Source: an uncultured Hyphomicrobiales bacterium (lineage in GTDB: Bacteria > Pseudomonadota > Alphaproteobacteria > Rhizobiales > Beijerinckiaceae). Taken from it: a DNA stretch of 7,362 nt. The notes beneath the pieces are model-generated. The model saw only the letters and a list, made by a program, of their open reading frames with translations, did not search any database and was not told the origin of the DNA. Numbering within the stretch: the stretch's first letter is position 1; each line of letters starts with the position of its first letter. Shown in pieces: positions 1 through 7,362 of the stretch. Where the stretch lies: contig CAIWVR010000354.1 in the NCBI GenBank assembly GCA_903916165.1, positions 1 to 7,362 on the forward strand, read 5' to 3'. The position numbers and the translations under genes were made by a program.

Positions 1-1
1 C

Positions 2-2641
<2,640 letters not shown>

Positions 2642-2666
2642 GGAGTGGCCAAGCCCCTCGTTGAAC

Positions 2667-2700
2667 GGTGGCCGATCGGGCGCAAGCCCAATGGATCACC
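2667..2700 (+). other. Small hairpin with GNRA-type tetraloop downstream of carB
   Basis: Bases 2678-2681 (GGGC) pair with 2686-2689 (GCCC) across a GCAA loop, a stable GNRA tetraloop. GAT (2674-2676) and GGT (2667-2669) can extend the structure by pairing with ATC (2695-2697) and ACC (2698-2700) across small internal loops. It lies 26 bases past the carB stop. It could be a 3' end structure of the carB mRNA or part of the greA leader. It matches no riboswitch that I recognise, and so short a helix can occur by chance. Confidence 0.22.
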
Positions 2701-2717
2701 TTTGTCATGTCCGCGGC

Positions 2718-2756
2718 TTGCGGGGCCTTCCAGCCTCGCGACCGGGGATTATTTTT
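2718..2756 (+). terminator. Possible intrinsic terminator after carB
   Basis: TTGCGGGGC (2718-2726) pairs with GCCTCGCGA (2733-2741) over a 6-base loop, giving a 9-pair stem that includes two G-U pairs. A T-rich tract, TTATTTTT (2749-2756), follows after 7 bases. That gap is longer than in a textbook Rho-independent terminator, where the T-run directly abuts the stem, so it may only attenuate read-through from carB into greA. It is the only T-rich stretch in the gap. Confidence 0.3.
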
Positions 2757-2802
2757 GTCGGCGGAGCCGGAAAACCTCCCGCGCCGCTCAAGAACAGACT
2801 TC

Positions 2803-2810
2803 GGAAAGAG
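2803..2810 (+). promoter_or_regulatory. Ribosome binding site that fixes the greA start
   Basis: GGAAAGAG lies 7 bases before the ATG at 2818, near-ideal Shine-Dalgarno spacing. This supports the 2818 start over the in-frame upstream ATG at 2668, which would add 50 residues that do not look like GreA. Confidence 0.7.
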
Positions 2811-2817
2811 ACGCGCG

Positions 2818-3291
2818 ATGGACAAGTTTCCCATGACCGTTTTGGGCTATGCGGCGCTGGAAGCCGAGCTGAAACGGCGCCAGCAGGAGGATCGCCCCCG
2901 CATCATCGCGGCGATCTCCGAGGCGCGCTCGCATGGCGACCTGTCCGAAAATGCGGAATATCACGCCGCCAAGGAATCGCAGTCGCATAATGAGGGGCGC
3001 ATCGCCGAGCTCGAGGACAAGATCTCGCGTGCCGAGGTGATCGACGTCTCGAAACTTTCCGGTGAAACGATCAAGTTTGGCGCGACAGTGAAGCTGATCG
3101 ACGATGACACTGAGGAAGAGAAAACCTACCAGATTGTCGGCGAGAACGAAGCTGACGTGAAGGATGGCAAGGTCTCGATCACCAGCCCGATCGCCCGCGC
3201 CCTGATCGGCAAGAAGGTCGGCGACGCCGTCGAGGTCAATACGCCCGGCGGCGGCAAGAGCTATGAAGTTACGGCGGTCGCCTACAAGTAG
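2818..3291 (+). CDS. greA: Transcription elongation factor GreA
   Basis: GreA enters the secondary channel of backtracked RNA polymerase and stimulates cleavage of the extruded RNA 3' end so that elongation can resume. The product is 157 residues, the usual family length (E. coli 158). Residues 1-75 form the N-terminal coiled-coil finger with the hallmark [14 protein letters not shown] (40-53); Asp41 and Glu44 are the acidic tip residues that help hold the catalytic Mg2+. Residues of about 80-157 form the FKBP-like domain that binds polymerase, including [18 protein letters not shown] (123-140). The start MDKFPMT matches the family's usual opening and has a good ribosome binding site. The gene lies 176 bases after carB on the same strand, a neighbourhood I recall from other Hyphomicrobiales. 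The gap and its possible terminator suggest that greA may have its own promoter, though none stands out. Confidence 0.97.
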   Translation: MDKFPMTVLGYAALEAELKRRQQEDRPRIIAAISEARSHGDLSENAEYHAAKESQSHNEGRIAELEDKISRAEVIDVSKLSGETIKFGATVKLIDDDTEEEKTYQIVGENEADVKDGKVSITSPIARALIGKKVGDAVEVNTPGGGKSYEVTAVAYK

Positions 3292-3335
3292 GCGGGGGCC
3301 CGGCGTTAGATACGCAATCGGAAACCCCTCACCCC

Positions 3336-3380
3336 GGCTCGGGGCCTTGCCCCGAGTCCGCCCTCTCCCGATGGGAGAGG
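3336..3380. repeat. Tandem hairpin intergenic repeat (REP-like)
   Basis: There are two compact stem-loops, four bases apart. In the first, CTCGGGGC (3338-3345) pairs perfectly with GCCCCGAG (3349-3356) over a CTT loop, extended by a G-T and a G-C pair to 3336-3358. In the second, CCTCTCCC (3362-3369) pairs perfectly with GGGAGAGG (3373-3380) over GAT. The lead-in CCCCTCACCCCGGCTC and the CCCTCTCCC...GGGAGAGG arms resemble a dispersed repeat common between genes in Bradyrhizobium-type genomes (recalled, not searched). In RNA these stems could stabilise the 3' end of the greA transcript. No T-run follows directly. Confidence 0.65.
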
Positions 3381-3401
3381 AGACCACCAACCAGGTCTTT
3401 T
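3381..3401 (+). terminator. Possible weak terminator after greA
   Basis: AGACC (3381-3385) pairs with GGTCT (3394-3398) across an 8-base loop, and the stem runs into TTTT (3398-3401). The stem is short, but it sits right after the two stronger hairpins, so together they could end the greA transcript about 90-110 bases past its stop codon. Confidence 0.3.
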
Positions 3402-3402
3402 C

Positions 3403-3426
3403 CCGCACGGCTATGAAAGCGTGCGG
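3403..3426. other. Stem-loop just upstream of the ELM1-family gene
   Basis: CCGCACG (3403-3409) pairs perfectly with CGTGCGG (3420-3426) across a 10-base loop. It ends 20 bases before the ATG at 3447. It could lie in the leader of that gene or be the outer end of the repeat block. No function is assigned. Confidence 0.4.
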
Positions 3427-3446
3427 ACCGGCGTTAAACAGCTCCG

Positions 3447-4481
3447 ATGAGCAGACATGAACTGGACGCGCTGGCGCCCGCCCGACTTCCTGACGGCGTG
3501 CGCGCCTGGATCCTGCAATCGGGCAAGATCGGCCATGAGGTGAATTGCCTCGGGGTTGCGCACGAGCTGGGTCTCGACCCTGAGATGCGGCCGGTGCAGC
3601 CGCGCCCGCTGTTTGCGTTTTTCGCGCCATGGGGGCCGATCGATCCGGTTGAATCGGTGCGAATCCCGGGGTCGCCGCTGAGCGGACCCACGCCCGACAT
3701 TGTCTTCGCCTCGGGGCGTGTGACCGCGCCCTATCTGCGCGCGATCAAGCGCGCCGCCCCGCGCACCACCTTCACTGTCTTCCTGCAGGACCCGCGCAGC
3801 GGGCCGAAATCAGCTGACCTCATCTGGGTCCCCGAACACGATAGTCTGCGCGGCGAGAATGTGCTGGTGACTTTGACCTCGCCGCATCACATGCGTCCGT
3901 CCGTTTTGCAGGCGGCACGCGCCGATGCCGACCTGCGCCTCGCCTCGCTTCCCGACAAACGCGTCGGCATGGTGCTGGGCGGCGACAGCGGCACCCACCG
4001 CTTTGCGGCCAATGATTTTTACCGGCTCGCTGAGCTCGCGCGCGAGATCCTGGCCGCAGGCTATGGATTGATGGTGACGCCGTCGCGCCGCACGCCGCCC
4101 GAACTCATCACGGCGATCCGTGCCGCGGTCAAGATCAGCGATGCGCCGCAAAATGCTTTCGTGTGGGACGGCGCAGGTGCCAATCCCTATGCGCAGATTC
4201 TCGCGCATGCAGATGTCATTGTCGTCACGGGCGACAGCGTCAACATGGTCGGTGAGGCGGCGTCCACCGGCGTGCCGGTGCATGTCTACGAGCCCACCGG
4301 CGGTTCGGACAAGATGAGCGGCTTCATTGACGGGCTGGTTGTCGCCGGTGCCGTGCGACGCCTGCGTGTCATGCGCCAGGCGCGCTGGATGGACGAGCGC
4401 TGGACCTATGAACCCGTCGATGCCACCGCGCAGATCGCGCGCGAGGTGGTGAAAAGGTATCTGGCGTTCAAGGGTCTTTGA
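3447..4481 (+). CDS. ELM1-family (mitochondrial fission protein-like) GT-B-fold protein
   Basis: The 344-residue product belongs to the Mito_fiss_Elm1 family. The plant member, ELM1, helps recruit dynamin to mitochondria; bacterial members are uncharacterised, and the fold resembles GT-B glycosyltransferases. Recognisable segments, in order, are an N-terminal WILQSGKIGHEVNCLGVAHE (21-40), FLQDPR (112-117), VLGGDSGTHRF (176-186) at the start of the second Rossmann-like half, TPSRRTPPEL (211-220), and the family hallmark TGDSVNMVGEA (261-271) followed by VPVHVYEP (276-283). I see no signal peptide or membrane segment, so it is probably cytosolic or peripherally membrane-bound. The ATG at 3447 is chosen because family similarity begins about 17 residues in; the upstream ribosome binding site is weak. 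The gene is sometimes annotated as a sugar epimerase, which the motifs do not support. The substrate is unknown. It follows greA on the same strand after a hairpin-filled gap, so it may be transcribed separately. Confidence 0.88.
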   Translation: MSRHELDALAPARLPDGVRAWILQSGKIGHEVNCLGVAHELGLDPEMRPVQPRPLFAFFAPWGPIDPVESVRIPGSPLSGPTPDIVFASGRVTAPYLRAIKRAAPRTTFTVFLQDPRSGPKSADLIWVPEHDSLRGENVLVTLTSPHHMRPSVLQAARADADLRLASLPDKRVGMVLGGDSGTHRFAANDFYRLAELAREILAAGYGLMVTPSRRTPPELITAIRAAVKISDAPQNAFVWDGAGANPYAQILAHADVIVVTGDSVNMVGEAASTGVPVHVYEPTGGSDKMSGFIDGLVVAGAVRRLRVMRQARWMDERWTYEPVDATAQIAREVVKRYLAFKGL

Positions 4482-4518
4482 AAAGAGCGCGCATCTGCGA
4501 AGGCCTCACGCGCGGCCT

Positions 4519-4603
4519 CTGGATTGCTTCGCTTCGCTCGCAATGACGGCCGAGAGAATCGCGTCTTTCATGCCGTCATTGCGAGCAGAGCGAAGCAAAC
4601 CAG
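4519..4603. repeat. Long inverted repeat in convergent gap (dispersed-repeat type)
   Basis: The arms 4519-4550 and 4572-4603 are reverse complements at 29 of 32 positions, with a 21-base spacer (4551-4571). The core, GTCATTGCGAGC...GCGAAGCAA, resembles a widespread intergenic repeat of Alphaproteobacteria and some other bacteria; here two copies face each other head to head. The transcript would fold into a very stable hairpin from either strand. It lies between the ends of the ELM1-family gene (+) and the oxygenase gene (-), so it is well placed to stop or insulate converging transcripts, although it lacks flanking T-runs. A smaller hairpin, AGGCC (4501-4505) with GGCCT (4514-4518), sits beside it. 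Confidence 0.8.
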
Positions 4604-4636
4604 GCACGCATGTTCAACCAGCGTGAGGGGTGCGTG

Positions 4637-5311
4637 TTACACGCGCACCGTCGCGTCCGGGAAGGACAGCTGCTCGCGCGCACGCCAGTCGCGGGTCACG
4701 TAGTTCAGGATGACAGACTTGCGCAATCCGTTGATCGGACGTTTTTCGAATCCGTGCCAGGTCTTGTCCGAGGGGACAAAGATCATCGCGCTGCCCTGCT
4801 TGAATGGCGAGCAACCGAAATGCGTGTCCTTGTCGGCGTAAATGTCGGTGCCGAGTTCGTCATGGCCCGGAAGGTCCGACAGATAGATCAGACAGGTGAA
4901 TTTCTTCACGCCAAGATCGGTGTGCGGCTCGAGCCAGAAACCGTCTGTGTCGACGGCATATTCCAGGCGCAGATAGGTGTCGTCGATCGGCGCGTCGAAG
5001 GCCGTGGCAATCAGCTTGGTGAGTTCGGGCGATTGCAGTGCATCGGCGATCGGGCGCATGATGGGGAATAGGGCCATGGCCTGAGTATCGAAATAGGACC
5101 GCTGGTCATTGTGCAGCTCGCGGCGGCCCGACACGCCATCGAGCGTGGGGGCTGAAAACGGCAGCTCGTTCAGCTCCCGGGCGACGGATGCCGGCAGCAG
5201 ATTGTCCACGAGGAAATGCTGATAGGGCTCCGCGAAGGTCTGCCGCTGCTCGATGCTGGCGCGGAAGGTCGCGATAATGTCGGCTGCAGTGACCGAGGAA
5301 TTGTCCAACAT
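4637..5311 (-). CDS. 2-oxoglutarate/Fe(II)-dependent dioxygenase, prolyl-hydroxylase-like
   Basis: The 224-residue product looks like a non-haem Fe(II)/2-oxoglutarate oxygenase, which couples oxidative decarboxylation of 2-oxoglutarate to hydroxylation of a substrate. The likely facial triad is His130 and Asp132 (EPHTDLG, 129-134) with His186 (TWHGFEKR, 184-191). Arg197 (GLRKSVILNY, 195-204) is placed to bind the 2-oxoglutarate carboxylate. KKFTCLIYLSD (136-146) is the typical strand after HxD. The N-terminal part, PYQHFLVDNLLP (29-40), is a common opening in this superfamily. The length suits a single double-stranded beta-helix domain with no extra domains, signal peptide or membrane segment. 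The ATG at 5311 has AAAAAGG about 10 bases upstream on the minus strand. It stands alone, convergent with the ELM1-family gene and divergent from trxB, so context does not reveal its substrate, which could be a protein side chain or a small molecule. Confidence 0.85.
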   Translation of the reverse strand: MLDNSSVTAADIIATFRASIEQRQTFAEPYQHFLVDNLLPASVARELNELPFSAPTLDGVSGRRELHNDQRSYFDTQAMALFPIMRPIADALQSPELTKLIATAFDAPIDDTYLRLEYAVDTDGFWLEPHTDLGVKKFTCLIYLSDLPGHDELGTDIYADKDTHFGCSPFKQGSAMIFVPSDKTWHGFEKRPINGLRKSVILNYVTRDWRAREQLSFPDATVRV

Positions 5312-5369
5312 CGACGTCTGGCCTTTTTGACTGCCCCTCAGGGAGCGCGCGCCCCTCGGGGCCGTTCAA

Positions 5370-5383
5370 AGTGTGCGCACACT
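5370..5383. promoter_or_regulatory. Perfect 14-base palindrome, candidate operator
   Basis: AGTGTGCGCACACT is a perfect palindrome centred between 5376 and 5377. It overlaps a second 8-base palindrome, CACTAGTG (5380-5387). It lies 58 bases upstream of the oxygenase ATG and about 160 bases upstream of trxB, so the oxygenase is the likelier target. The symmetry fits a dimeric repressor or activator, but I cannot name the regulator. The rest of the 234-base divergent gap (5312-5545) holds GC-rich short stems, for example 5390-5395 with 5408-5413, and a promoter candidate for trxB; I see no gene in it. Confidence 0.45.
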
Positions 5384-5455
5384 AGTGCCGCGCCCCGACA
5401 CGGGCAAGGGCGCATTCTGGCCGGTCATGCCCTGTGCGGATCGGCCGCGCCAGCC

Positions 5456-5484
5456 TTGCAGCCAGCGCATGTCGTTCTTATACG
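5456..5484 (+). promoter_or_regulatory. Candidate sigma70-type promoter for trxB
   Basis: TTGCAG (5456-5461) and TATACG (5479-5484) are separated by 17 bases and resemble the -35 and -10 boxes. TATACG keeps four of six -10 consensus bases and sits in the most AT-rich part of the gap. A start near 5491 would give a leader of about 55 bases. This is inferred from sequence only. Confidence 0.4.
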
Positions 5485-5545
5485 TTGAGGCCTGTCCCAC
5501 GCGGCGGTCCGCCCGACGCGGCCCTCAAAATCGAGATTGTTTCTC

Positions 5546-6529
5546 ATGATAACCACCGCCGTCCAGCATGCGCGCATGATCATCGTCGGCTCCGGACCCG
5601 CGGGCTATACGGCGGCCATCTATGCGGCCCGCGCGATGCTCGAGCCGATGATGATCGCCGGCTTCGAGCCGGGCGGCCAGCTGATGATCACCACGGATGT
5701 GGAAAATTACCCCGGCTTCGCCGATCCGATTCAGGGTCCGTGGCTGATGGAGCAGATGCGCGCACAGGCCGAGCATGTCGGCACGAAGATGGTCTCCGAC
5801 CATATCGTCAGCGTCGATCTCTCAAGCCGCCCCTTCAAGCTGATCGGCGATTCGGACACGGTCTACACCTGCGACACGCTGGTGATCGCCACCGGTGCCA
5901 AGGCCAAATGGCTGGGTATTCCATCGGAAGACGCTTTCAAGGGCTATGGCGTCTCGGCATGTGCAACCTGCGACGGGTTCTTCTACCGCGGCAAGGAAGT
6001 GATCGTCGTCGGCGGCGGCAATTCGGCGGTCGAGGAGGCGCTCTATCTGTCGCATCTGGCCTCGAAGGTGACAGTGGTGCACCGCCGCGACTCGTTCAAG
6101 GCCGAGCGCATCCTGCAGGAGCGCCTGTTCAGGAGCCCCAAGATTGAAGTCGTGTGGGACAGTGCGATCGAGGAGATCTGCGGCGACCAGAATCCGCCCG
6201 GTGTCACCCATGTGAAGCTGAAGAACGTCAAGACCGGCGTGATCAGCGAGCGCCGGGTCGATGGCGTCTTCGTGGCGATCGGCCATGAGCCGGCGTCGCA
6301 GCTCTTCGCGGGCCAAATCGACGTGAAGCCAAACGGCTATATTTTCACTGCGCCAGATTCCACCGCGACCAATATTCCCGGCGTCTATGCCGCCGGTGAC
6401 GTCACGGATGACATTTACCGCCAGGCGGTGACGGCGGCGGGTATGGGCTGCATGGCAGCGCTGGAAGCCGAGCGCTGGCTGACGGTGCAGGGCTCCCTTC
6501 AGGATCATTCGGCAGATGCCGCCCCATGA
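5546..6529 (+). CDS. trxB: Thioredoxin reductase (NADPH)
   Basis: TrxB passes electrons from NADPH through FAD and a dithiol to thioredoxin, which keeps cytoplasmic thiols reduced. The product is 327 residues, typical of the low-molecular-weight bacterial type. In order: the FAD-binding GSGPAGYTAA (15-24); GGQLMITTDVENYPGF (43-58); ATGAKAKWLG (115-124); the redox-active CATC at 139-142 (Cys139 and Cys142) within SACATCDGFFY; the NADPH-binding GGGNSAVEEA (156-165) and HRRDSF (179-184), whose arginines favour NADPH; and the C-terminal FAD segment YAAGDV (281-286). The ATG at 5546 is preferred because it leaves about 12 residues before the first beta strand, as in relatives; TTG at 5537 (three residues earlier) is possible and ATG at 5576 would be too short. 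A weak GAGA lies about 9 bases upstream. No thioredoxin gene is nearby. The stop overlaps the start of the following LysR gene. Confidence 0.97.
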   Translation: MITTAVQHARMIIVGSGPAGYTAAIYAARAMLEPMMIAGFEPGGQLMITTDVENYPGFADPIQGPWLMEQMRAQAEHVGTKMVSDHIVSVDLSSRPFKLIGDSDTVYTCDTLVIATGAKAKWLGIPSEDAFKGYGVSACATCDGFFYRGKEVIVVGGGNSAVEEALYLSHLASKVTVVHRRDSFKAERILQERLFRSPKIEVVWDSAIEEICGDQNPPGVTHVKLKNVKTGVISERRVDGVFVAIGHEPASQLFAGQIDVKPNGYIFTAPDSTATNIPGVYAAGDVTDDIYRQAVTAAGMGCMAALEAERWLTVQGSLQDHSADAAP

Positions 6530-7362
6530 TCCTCACCCGCGAGAGCCCTCTGGACTGGGACAAGCTGCGCATCTTCCATGCAGCGGCTGAGGCTGGCTCA
6601 TTCACCCATGCCGGCGAGGCGCTGGGCTTGAGCCAGTCGGCCGTCAGCCGACAGGTCAGCGCGCTGGAGCAGGACCTCCGGGTGCCGCTGTTTCACCGCC
6701 ATGCGCGCGGCCTGATCCTGACCGAGCAGGGCGAAGTCCTGTTTCGCACGGTCAAGGATGTCTGGCAGAAGCTTGATGCGACGCGCATGCGGCTGTCGGA
6801 CAATCGCGAGCGGCCGCACGGGCTGCTGCGCGTGACGACAACGGTGGGGATCGGCTCGGAATGGCTGACGCCGCGTATCGCCGAATTCCTCGAACTCTAT
6901 CCCGATATTGAGCTCAACCTCATCCTGTCGGACGAGGAGCTCGACATCAGCATGCGCGAGGCCGACGTCGCCTTGCGGGTGCGCGAGCCGGTGCAGCCCG
7001 ACCTGATCCGGCGGCGCCTGTTCACCATGCATTTCCATGCCTATGCGTCGCCCGGCTATCTCAAGCGCTACGGCCAGCCCAAGACGCTCGACGATCTCGA
7101 CAAGCACCGTATTCTCACCTACGGCGCATCGTCTGCGCATTACCTGACGAATATCAATTCCCTGCAATATGCCGGGCGCGCCTCGCGCAGCCCGCGTCCC
7201 TCGACGCTGACCTGCAACAATATTCCGGCGCTGCGCCGGGCAGTCGAGGCAGGGGCGGGCATTTCGGTGCTGCCGGATTATCTGGTGGGCGCCGATTCGA
7301 CGCTGGTGCGCATCCTGCCCGAGGCGGACATGCCCGAGCTCGATTGCTATCTCGTCTATCCG
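6526..7362 (+). CDS. LysR-type transcriptional regulator, 3' end cut by window edge
   Basis: The frame is open from ATG 6526 to the last base: 279 residues without a stop, against about 300 for the family, so only the last few tens of residues are missing. The N-terminal winged helix-turn-helix covers about residues 11-70. It contains WDKLRIFHAAAEAGSFTHAG (11-30), the recognition helix region LGLSQSAVSRQVSALE (33-48), and LFHRHARGLILTEQGE (55-70). A linker helix follows, then the periplasmic-binding-protein-like effector domain from about 98, with LRVTTTVGIGSEWLTP (101-116), FLELYPDIELNL (121-132) and the GISVLPDYLV segment (245-254). The ATG overlaps the trxB stop as ATGA, which points to one transcript and translational coupling; the gene has no clear ribosome binding site of its own. 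Most LysR regulators lie divergent to their target, so the co-directional arrangement leaves the target open. Effector unknown. Confidence 0.93.
   Translation, partial: MILTRESPLDWDKLRIFHAAAEAGSFTHAGEALGLSQSAVSRQVSALEQDLRVPLFHRHARGLILTEQGEVLFRTVKDVWQKLDATRMRLSDNRERPHGLLRVTTTVGIGSEWLTPRIAEFLELYPDIELNLILSDEELDISMREADVALRVREPVQPDLIRRRLFTMHFHAYASPGYLKRYGQPKTLDDLDKHRILTYGASSAHYLTNINSLQYAGRASRSPRPSTLTCNNIPALRRAVEAGAGISVLPDYLVGADSTLVRILPEADMPELDCYLVYP

Larger units (their letters stand above)
3300..3438. repeat. Short direct duplication flanking the hairpin block
   Basis: CCGGCGTTAGA at 3300-3310 recurs as CCGGCGTTAAA at 3428-3438, with 10 of 11 bases identical and the first 9 perfect. The two copies bracket all the hairpins of the greA-ELM1 gap. 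This could be a target-site duplication left by insertion of a small repeat element, or a chance match in GC-rich DNA. Confidence 0.4.

Noticed and set aside
2668..2817. N-terminal extension of GreA by 50 residues from ATG 2668
   Set aside because: GreA proteins begin near MDKFPMT, the 2818 start has a good ribosome binding site, and the extra segment shows no GreA similarity and overlaps hairpins.
3309..3427. CRISPR-like array in the greA-ELM1 gap
   Set aside because: The hairpins differ from each other in sequence and spacing; there is no regular direct repeat with unique spacers and no cas gene.
2788..3630. Long minus-strand open frame of 280 codons across greA
   Set aside because: It lies antisense to the well-supported greA gene and crosses the hairpin repeats. 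Its low-complexity, Arg/Ala-rich translation matches no family I know; it is a by-product of high GC.
4610..5071. Plus-strand open frame of 153 codons opposite the oxygenase gene
   Set aside because: The minus strand carries a complete 2OG oxygenase active site; this frame is its mirror and shows no motif.
5822..6508. Minus-strand open frame of 228 codons opposite trxB
   Set aside because: It is antisense to an unmistakable thioredoxin reductase, and its composition is typical of a GC-rich shadow frame.
6598..7167. Minus-strand open frame of 189 codons at the right end
   Set aside because: The plus strand has an uninterrupted LysR-type protein here with clear helix-turn-helix and effector-domain motifs.

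Overview
The window is an ordinary-looking piece of a GC-rich alphaproteobacterial chromosome, most probably from the Hyphomicrobiales (Rhizobiales). Three things point there. The encoded proteins resemble Bradyrhizobium-like homologues as I remember them. A GT-B-like protein of the ELM1 (mitochondrial fission) family is present, a family common in Alphaproteobacteria. The intergenic gaps hold hairpin repeats of the 'CCCTCTCCC...GGGAGAGG' and 'GTCATTGCGAGC...GAAGCAATCC' types that are scattered through such genomes. The family and genus cannot be fixed from the sequence alone.

Layout, left to right: (1) the 3' four-fifths of carB (carbamoyl-phosphate synthase large subunit), running in from the left edge and ending at 2641; (2) a 176-base gap with a terminator-like hairpin and the greA ribosome binding site; (3) greA (2818-3291); (4) a 155-base gap holding at least three consecutive hairpins, two of them a dispersed-repeat-type pair, flanked by a short direct duplication; (5) an ELM1-family gene (3447-4481); (6) a 155-base convergent gap dominated by a 32-base-arm inverted repeat; (7) on the minus strand, a small 2-oxoglutarate/Fe(II) dioxygenase (4637-5311); (8) a 234-base divergent gap with a perfect 14-base palindrome near the oxygenase and a sigma70-like promoter candidate on the trxB side; (9) trxB, thioredoxin reductase (5546-6529); (10) a LysR-type regulator whose ATG overlaps the trxB stop and which runs off the right edge.

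The genes are mostly housekeeping: pyrimidine/arginine precursor synthesis (carB), transcript-cleavage rescue of RNA polymerase (greA), and thiol redox balance (trxB). They do not form one pathway. carB, greA and the ELM1 gene share a strand but are separated by structured gaps, so they need not be one operon. trxB and the LysR gene almost certainly share a transcript.

I found no convincing undescribed multi-gene system. The items most worth a second look are the uncharacterised ELM1-type and dioxygenase genes, the palindrome at 5370-5383, the two intergenic repeat structures, and the coupled trxB-LysR pair.
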